This document shows, in pieces, positions 58,804 to 64,000 of a DNA stretch of 64,000 nucleotides. Made by a program: the position numbers and the translations under genes. The stretch spans positions 1-64,000 of the forward strand of contig JAUIKF010000041.1 of the NCBI GenBank assembly GCA_030430575.1. Direction: 5' to 3'. Within the stretch, counting starts at the first letter, position 1. Every line of letters starts with the position of its first letter. The DNA comes from Bacteroidia bacterium (GTDB taxonomy: Bacteria > Bacteroidota > Bacteroidia > J057). The notes under the pieces were generated by a model. It did no database searches, was not told where the DNA came from, and worked only from the letters and a program-made list of their open reading frames with translations.

Positions 58804-60237
58804 TTGCTGGCTGCCATAGTAGTGTTCGGCGTAAGAGGCTACTTCCTCTTTGTCCACACGCCGAATCTCGGCGCGATGGAGAGCAACGTCGTCTACGGCA
58901 TCCAGCGGTTACTGGCAGGTTGGTCGCTCTATTCGGACCCCGCTCAGCCGCCTTATGCGATTTTGCAATACACGCCCCTTTACTACCATGCCTGTGCTGT
59001 TGTCGGCAAGCTTATGGGCATTTCTCCTGATGACCTGATGCATGTCCTTGTCCTCAACCGTAGCCTTTCCCTGCTGTTCAATTTGTTGACTTGTTTTATC
59101 GCTTATAGACTGATGACCAGAGAGTTATCTGTGCCAAGGCTTTGGACGCTGGGAGCAAGTCTATTGATGTTTATGTACATAGAGCCTGCTCAATATGGCC
59201 GCCCGGACAGCTTGGAAAGCTGCTGTTTTATGTTGGCAGTATATGGCGCGTTGAAGTATATTGAAAAAGGAAAATGGGCGTACCTGTTGTGGACTGGTGG
59301 GGCAGCTGTACTTGCGACCCTTGCCAAACAGAATGGCGTTATGTTGATCGCCGTTTTGGGCCTTTTCCTGATGGTATTTGCAAAAAACTGGAAGCACCTA
59401 GGCCTCACATGTTTGGCAGTAGGATTAAGTGGGATAGGACTGACTTGGCTGATGATTGGGGGGGAATGGAAGGTCTTTGGGCAAAATGTCATTCAAGGCG
59501 TCAATAACGGTGTTGATGTCATGTATTGGCTGGATGTGGTGGTGGGAGATGGGTTGGGTAAATTCTTTTTACCCTTTTTGGTGGGGGGCTGGGCGGCTTG
59601 GGCTTGGCTTCGCCAAGGCCCTTCAGCGAAACATCGCCTGTTGGCATGGCTGATAATAGGCAGCTTCGCCTTTGCGCTGCTTACGGGCCTCAAATGGGGT
59701 TCCATTCCCAGTTACTTCACGGACTGTGTGAATCTCTGTCTGATAGCCGCAGCAGCCCAGGCGCATTTCGTCATCTCTCGCGTGAGCGATGATGCATGGA
59801 GACATAAGGTGATGCGATTGACCGCATTGGCGCTTGTGCTAACGCTTCCGTTGCACTTCACGGGAAAAGGGTGGGGGAGGGTCATCTCCGAAGACCAGTC
59901 CGACTGGTGGGCAGACGCTACTGCCGTCCAGACATTTTTGTCCCAAAACCAGCAATTACAACCTGATGACCTGATTTTTGCCCACGATTATTTGCTCAAC
60001 CTCCTCTTATTCCGCCACGCTACCTTTCCCCAAAACGACATTGTCTATTGCTGCTCATGGCCGAGAGAAAGTTATGATTATGCTCATTTTACTTCACGCG
60101 CCAATGAAGGACTGATCCGCTTTGTCATCGACTATAAGGATCGGCCGCTCAGGCCGATGGTGGACTTTGAGTTTGAGGGATTTCAGGATGTGGGGCATGT
60201 GGGGAGGTATGCGGTTTGGATGCGGAAAGGGCTGTAA
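58804..60237 (+). CDS. GT-C-type membrane glycosyltransferase-like protein (PMT/ArnT-like)
   Basis: A multi-span membrane protein, 477 residues from the TTG at 58804. After the first segment the acidic/Tyr-rich loop NLGAMESNVVYGIQRLLAGW and SDPAQPPYAILQYTPLYY are typical of ArnT/PMT-like GT-C enzymes; ten or more hydrophobic segments follow. The start is uncertain: no ATG fits, the frame stays open upstream (into the repeat-like ATTCAATCATTCAACATTC words, 58749-58770), and the N-terminal segment begins before the TTG. Probably uses a polyprenyl-linked sugar made by the upstream GT2 enzyme. Ends 4 bases before the inverted element at 60242. Confidence 0.7.
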   Translation: MLAAIVVFGVRGYFLFVHTPNLGAMESNVVYGIQRLLAGWSLYSDPAQPPYAILQYTPLYYHACAVVGKLMGISPDDLMHVLVLNRSLSLLFNLLTCFIAYRLMTRELSVPRLWTLGASLLMFMYIEPAQYGRPDSLESCCFMLAVYGALKYIEKGKWAYLLWTGGAAVLATLAKQNGVMLIAVLGLFLMVFAKNWKHLGLTCLAVGLSGIGLTWLMIGGEWKVFGQNVIQGVNNGVDVMYWLDVVVGDGLGKFFLPFLVGGWAAWAWLRQGPSAKHRLLAWLIIGSFAFALLTGLKWGSIPSYFTDCVNLCLIAAAAQAHFVISRVSDDAWRHKVMRLTALALVLTLPLHFTGKGWGRVISEDQSDWWADATAVQTFLSQNQQLQPDDLIFAHDYLLNLLLFRHATFPQNDIVYCCSWPRESYDYAHFTSRANEGLIRFVIDYKDRPLRPMVDFEFEGFQDVGHVGRYAVWMRKGL

Positions 60238-60241
60238 ATGA

Positions 60242-60355
60242 GATTGCAGAATATCGAACAAGGATTGATGATTGATGAAGTGAAAGCGCCTTTATCTTTC
60301 TCCAATCCCGTAGATGATGCTCAGGACATGCCTTGTTCTGCATTCATCATTCTGA
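60242..60355. repeat. GATTGCAGAATATCGAACAAGG element, inverted copy
   Basis: GATTGCAGAATATCGAACAA (60242) is complementary to the CaiB leader unit and to 38182-38213. A weaker opposing word CCTTGTTCTGCATTCATC sits at 60331-60355, so the pair spans about 110 bases after the stop at 60237. Confidence 0.75.
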
Positions 60356-60369
60356 AATCATGATCTTTC

Positions 60370-60951
60370 CTAAAGCCTCCCCACTTCCCCTTCTCTCGGC
60401 GCATCAGCCTCCCATTCAGGATATTGCCGAAATATCTTCCCCACAATTTTGGGGATCAGCTTTTCCATGTTGGGGGATTGGGTGCTTAATGCGCCTTTGG
60501 CGATTCCTTGCCAGATCACGCGCTCGTCTTGGAGGTCAGTCACATAGATGATCAGGGTCCCTTCTGTATAATCATAGGTCTCGAACCAACAATTGGCCCA
60601 GTACGGGAACCGCCGCCTGTTGGTGCATTGGCGAATGGTCACTTCTCGATTATTGAAGACGATTTGAAATCCTACCTGAAGGCGTGCCGTCAGTTCATCT
60701 TCCACATACCCTCTTTCTCTCATCTCCAATTGGATGGCTTCTTTGATTCTGCTACGGTTGATGGGATTGTCATAGAGGGGTTGTGTGGTGCCGTCAGCAT
60801 TGAGGGCATCCGTGCAGATTGTGAAAGCCTTGTAGGAGGAAAAAGGCGATTCTTTATCATAATCCGTTACCACGCGATAACTCGAGCATCCTGAGAGCGC
60901 CATCACGAAAATGGTGATAACCAGCAGGTTACATATCCTTGATAATTTCAT
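60370..60951 (-). CDS. DUF4136 lipoprotein
   Basis: A 193-residue lipoprotein (lipobox LSGC, Cys22). The DUF4136 pattern is present: YRVVTDYDKESPFSSYKAFT, INRSRIKEAIQLEMRERGY, ARLQVGFQIVFNN and TLIIYVTDLQDERVIWQGIA. The family is periplasmic with unknown function. Convergent with the GT-C-like gene, with the inverted element between. Confidence 0.85.
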   Translation of the reverse strand: MKLSRICNLLVITIFVMALSGCSSYRVVTDYDKESPFSSYKAFTICTDALNADGTTQPLYDNPINRSRIKEAIQLEMRERGYVEDELTARLQVGFQIVFNNREVTIRQCTNRRRFPYWANCWFETYDYTEGTLIIYVTDLQDERVIWQGIAKGALSTQSPNMEKLIPKIVGKIFRQYPEWEADAPREGEVGRL

Positions 60952-61178
60952 AATGTTTGGGGTTAGGTGAAGATTCCTACAATACTAGAGATTCTAGAAA
61001 GGGAATTAACTAATGGATCGCATCTCCCTAGATGACCTTTCTCATGTAGGCGGATTGGGCGTCAAATTTGTTGGGCAATATGACTAAAGTCAGTTTGGCT
61101 TCATGAACAGGTCATTTTTTCAATTGATTGAGTTTTACATTTTGTGTCTCATCCGTCTATTCCTTAAAAAAACATCTT

Positions 61179-61580
61179 ATGAAAATTCAGACAGGAATCT
61201 GGCTTGACCATGCCAATGCACATATTGTCAGGTTAGAGAATGGAGAATCCCACACGCTTACTGTAGAATCAGCCGTGGAAGACCATCGTGTCCATGGGGG
61301 CTATGGCGGTTCAGATGCACATCTTTCTCAAGATTCTCGTTCCGACCGCAGGTTGCTGGAACGCAAAAATCAGCAATTGAAAAAATACTTCCAGGAAGTG
61401 ATTGACCGAGTTCCTGCCTCCAGTGAATTGCTTATTATGGGGCCTGGGGAGGTGAAAACGGGGTTTCAACAAGAAATTCTCAGGCTGAATAGCCCTGTTG
61501 AAATCAAGGAAGTGATGACTGCCGACAAAATGACTCAGAATCAGCTTGTGGCCAAGGTGAAAGCCTTTTTTGAGGGTTAG
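61179..61580 (+). CDS. eRF1 domain 3-like protein
   Basis: A 133-residue cytosolic protein. The start MKIQTGIWLDHANAHIVRLE, the central SDRRLLERKNQQLKKYFQE and ELLIMGPGEVKTGFQQEILR, and the end TADKMTQNQLVAKVKAFF match a conserved bacterial family related to domain 3 of archaeo-eukaryotic release factor eRF1. The function is not established; relatives are sometimes called translational machinery proteins. I used the ATG at 61179; an upstream in-frame start adds 17 residues without family match. Confidence 0.6.
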   Translation: MKIQTGIWLDHANAHIVRLENGESHTLTVESAVEDHRVHGGYGGSDAHLSQDSRSDRRLLERKNQQLKKYFQEVIDRVPASSELLIMGPGEVKTGFQQEILRLNSPVEIKEVMTADKMTQNQLVAKVKAFFEG

Positions 61581-61619
61581 GAGTGTTCTGGTTTTGGCAG
61601 GAATTTCATTAATTCCTGA

Positions 61620-63143
61620 CTATTTTTTTACAAACTTCCCCGACGCCTCAATTCTCCCTTTTTCCATAAAATAATAGACATAAATCCCCTGCGGAAAAGC
61701 ATGGAGGTCTAGGGTAAATTCGTCAGTATGGGCGGGTAGGGGAGAGGCAAAGACTTTCTTTCCCCAGATGTCGTAGACATGTAAACTTTGGACTTTTGGC
61801 TGGCTTTCCCAAGCGAAGGTGATTTGGGATTTGGCGGGGTTGGGGGATAACGCGATTGAGAATTTTTCGAATTCTTTCTCTATGCCTACGGTACAGGAGA
61901 GGCTGTCAAAGTCTATTTTCCGTCCCCATTCCTTATTGCCTTTTTTATAATAAAACGGCTCGTTATAGTTGGCAATGGAAATATTGAGAATTTCAAAAAA
62001 ATGATTGCCCAACCCTTCCATGCCATAATAAAGTGCATTTGGGTGAAAAAAACTTTGGCAATTTGAACCAGGAGGATTTCCCGTAGTGAAATATTGACGG
62101 AACAATACTTTTAAGTCGTAGGGCATCCAACGGGAATTACTATTCGAAAATAAATCTGCGTTTTGCCAATTTCCCCGATATGGGATGTCAGGCAATGGCG
62201 CAGGGGTTTTGAGGTTTACGATTATCGCAGTAGAATCTTCCCAGCATTTGAAATCTTCCTCTCCTCTCAGTACCCTATGTCTCCAAAATTGTTGACCAAC
62301 GGTATAAGTCACGGTATCTCCAATTTGCACTTTGCTACGGATCGTACGTTTTTCGAGGATATTGGTATAAGTAATTAGGGAAATTTGATCCCAGGCTGTG
62401 CTGATGATGATATCTCCGACTTCATAGTCGTGAATATGCCTAATAGCCAAAGGGTAAGTCCCCACATCAGGATGAGTAGCCCCAACTTGATAAAGGACCA
62501 TGGAGGTATCTGGCAGTTGGAATAATTGCGCAAATGTTGTATCCAAAATGCCTCTGGGAAAGCATTCAAAACGGATGGTTTGGATTAATCCATTTTCCTT
62601 TCCAAGCAAAAGCTTTTCACCATTCCATCTATTGGAAATGGGATTCCCAATGGTGTCAAATGCTTGAAATTGGAAGTATTTGACAGAATCCAGCCGGCCT
62701 AGTACTGAGTCGAGTTTTGTGGCAAAATGGATGGCATGTATCTCTATCCCATGCGGATAAGTATAGAAAACCCAATTTTCCCCTGGTTGACTCTTGGTTT
62801 TAAGGAAAATGGGCTCGTAAAATTCGTTGTAAAAGGTATATGTAGCATTAGAATCTTTTGAAAATGCCTTTTGCAACCAGGGGTACGTCGTGCCATGTTT
62901 AGGATTCCACCTTACGGGATTCATGAATCCATGACAAAACATAGGCATGGAATCTGGTAAGAAATGTTGTTCTTGATTGGAAAACCAGGTGCTATCAACT
63001 CGGAATCCCAAATGAAATCCTTTCCAGGGATCATCAGGATAACTTTCAAATAGATAACTTCGACCCTCCACCAGTGGCGCATAGTTTTGCCCAAAAACAA
63101 TCTCACCAGCCAGTAAAAAAATCAGTGTAAAAAAGTATTTCAT
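61620..63143 (-). CDS. Secreted protein with T9SS sorting domain
   Basis: A 507-residue exported protein. Signal peptide about 1-18 (MKYFFTLIFLLAGEIVFG), an extracellular part rich in Trp, Tyr and Pro with repeated beta-like strands, then a T9SS sorting domain (about 428-507: FSIALSPNPAKSQITFAWES, LHVYDIWGKKVF, GIYVYYFMEKG, ending FVKK). I recognise no domain in the middle. The sorting domain predicts cell-surface attachment or release. Confidence 0.8.
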   Translation of the reverse strand: MKYFFTLIFLLAGEIVFGQNYAPLVEGRSYLFESYPDDPWKGFHLGFRVDSTWFSNQEQHFLPDSMPMFCHGFMNPVRWNPKHGTTYPWLQKAFSKDSNATYTFYNEFYEPIFLKTKSQPGENWVFYTYPHGIEIHAIHFATKLDSVLGRLDSVKYFQFQAFDTIGNPISNRWNGEKLLLGKENGLIQTIRFECFPRGILDTTFAQLFQLPDTSMVLYQVGATHPDVGTYPLAIRHIHDYEVGDIIISTAWDQISLITYTNILEKRTIRSKVQIGDTVTYTVGQQFWRHRVLRGEEDFKCWEDSTAIIVNLKTPAPLPDIPYRGNWQNADLFSNSNSRWMPYDLKVLFRQYFTTGNPPGSNCQSFFHPNALYYGMEGLGNHFFEILNISIANYNEPFYYKKGNKEWGRKIDFDSLSCTVGIEKEFEKFSIALSPNPAKSQITFAWESQPKVQSLHVYDIWGKKVFASPLPAHTDEFTLDLHAFPQGIYVYYFMEKGRIEASGKFVKK

Positions 63144-63283
63144 ATCGATAATGGCTTAGGTAAAACAAAGATTTACTTCAAAAAACGAAAAATAACCATC
63201 ATCTGTACGCTTTCCCTAAACATTCCTCTATCACTTCATCAAAAAGAATGATAACTTTGAGCCGCATTTATGAGTTGTGTTGG

Positions 63284-63356
63284 AACCATATAAGGCATAT
63301 AAGAACATATAAGTGGCTTTATCTTCCTTCTATGCCCTTAAATGCCTTATATGGTT
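63284..63356. repeat. Palindromic intergenic element, copy 3 of 3
   Basis: AACCATATAAGGCATATAAG at the left and ATGCCTTATATGGTT at the right. The inside (AACATATAAGTGGCTT... CCTTCTATG) is copy 2 read in the other direction, with an insertion and an added TTAAAT change. It lies upstream of the Mrp-type gene. Confidence 0.9.
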
Positions 63357-63416
63357 CAAAAAATGATGTTCAACTAAGAATCAATAATTAATCAATCAAT
63401 AATCAGAAATTCCCCC

Positions 63417-64000
63417 ATGGGACTATTCAACAATACATCAGACGGTATCACAAAAGAAAATGTGCTGAAAGCGCTGGGCCACGTAGACGACCCAGACCTC
63501 AAAAAAGACCTCGTGACCTTGGGCATGATCAAGGACGTCGAGATCGACGGAAAAACCGTGAGCTTCACCGTCGTCCTCACGACCCCTGCTTGTCCCATGA
63601 AGGACCACATCCATAATGCGTGTGTGAATGCCATCAAATTGATGGTTGACAAAGAGGCAGAAGTCAAAGTCAATATGACCGCCCAGGTGACCACCCTCCG
63701 TTCGGAAAAGAACCTTCCGACGGTAAAAAATGTCATCGCCATTTCCTCTGGGAAAGGTGGCGTAGGCAAGTCTACCATCGCCGCCAACCTCGCCGTAGCC
63801 ATGGCGAATACAGGTGCTTCTGTTGGACTGGTAGATGCAGACATCTATGGGCCGAGTTTGCCCATCTTGTTTGGGCTGGGAGATGAGCGCCCAAAACTCC
63901 GGAAGGTGGAAGGGCGAGACAAGCTCATCCCTATGGAAGCCCATGGCGTGAAGCTGATGTCCATTGGCAATTTGGTGAGTCCTGATCAGGCGGTGGTATG
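63417..64000 (+). CDS. Mrp/NBP35-type iron-sulfur carrier ATPase, 3' end cut
   Basis: An N-terminal MIP18/DUF59 domain (about 15-90: VLKALGHVDDPDLKKDLVTL, then TTPACPMKDHI) is followed by the ATPase with SSGKGGVGKST (deviant Walker A, about 110-120) and DADIYGPSLP. Mrp-family proteins bind and deliver iron-sulfur clusters in the cytosol; the C-terminal CxxC is beyond the window. The start at 63417 gives MGLFNNTSDGITKENVLKAL. At least 194 residues are visible; the coding sequence continues past 64000. Confidence 0.92.
   Translation, partial: MGLFNNTSDGITKENVLKALGHVDDPDLKKDLVTLGMIKDVEIDGKTVSFTVVLTTPACPMKDHIHNACVNAIKLMVDKEAEVKVNMTAQVTTLRSEKNLPTVKNVIAISSGKGGVGKSTIAANLAVAMANTGASVGLVDADIYGPSLPILFGLGDERPKLRKVEGRDKLIPMEAHGVKLMSIGNLVSPDQAVV

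Overview
The window reads as chromosomal DNA of a Bacteroidota bacterium, most likely from the Saprospiria (Lewinella/Haliscomenobacter relatives). Reasons: five secreted proteins end in C-terminal sorting domains of the type IX secretion system (T9SS), a PUR/DUF3276 protein is present, most start codons lack a Shine-Dalgarno sequence and follow A-rich leaders, and several families are typical of this phylum (CotH plus lamin-tail, MbnP/MauG pair, DUF4136). The species assignment is inference. I saw no rRNA, tRNA, CRISPR array, transposase or phage gene.

Layout. 1-8.2 kb: a partial gene, the N-degron pair aat/clpS, a phospholipase C-like secreted protein, a CotH T9SS protein, a sulfurtransferase and two small proteins. 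7.2-11.1 kb: a MoxR-type AAA+ ATPase followed by a 946-residue three-segment membrane protein with a PKD domain and a degenerate vWA-like region. 11.5-15.7 kb: a GT-C-like membrane protein, an internally deleted small heat shock protein, an HtrA protease and a small orphan. 15.8-19.5 kb: tandem T9SS paralogues plus the remnant of a third copy. 19.6-26.1 kb: truA, a hybrid histidine kinase with a single-domain response regulator, a MarR regulator, and dnaX split by an A10 slippery tract. 26.4-33.4 kb: a lipoprotein, a CoA-transferase, a degenerate thioredoxin/SPOR protein and an MbnP/MbnH-like pair. 33.4-43.5 kb: the PUR protein, tilS, TPR proteins, a tandem FolC-FolC fusion and a large lipoprotein. 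43.5-51 kb: small accessory genes (DUF2185, BamE-like, TonB-C-like), an AAA-wHTH-nuclease ATPase with tandem operator-like repeats, and an ABC-F protein. 51-64 kb: a TPR protein and outer-membrane barrel, a SPOR protein, a glycosyltransferase/methyltransferase module, DUF4136 and T9SS proteins, and the start of an Mrp-type ATPase.

The strongest global signal is in the intergenic DNA. It is filled with several families of self-complementary repeats, some perfect palindromes of 42-52 bp. Many of them abut start or stop codons, and one has been read through to become the linker of the FolC fusion. The best candidates for unusual biology are the dnaX frameshift site, the MoxR/vWA-like membrane system, the T9SS-tagged MbnP with its diheme partner, the FolC-FolC fusion, the mini heat shock protein, and the ATPase with its two 49-bp operator-like repeats.
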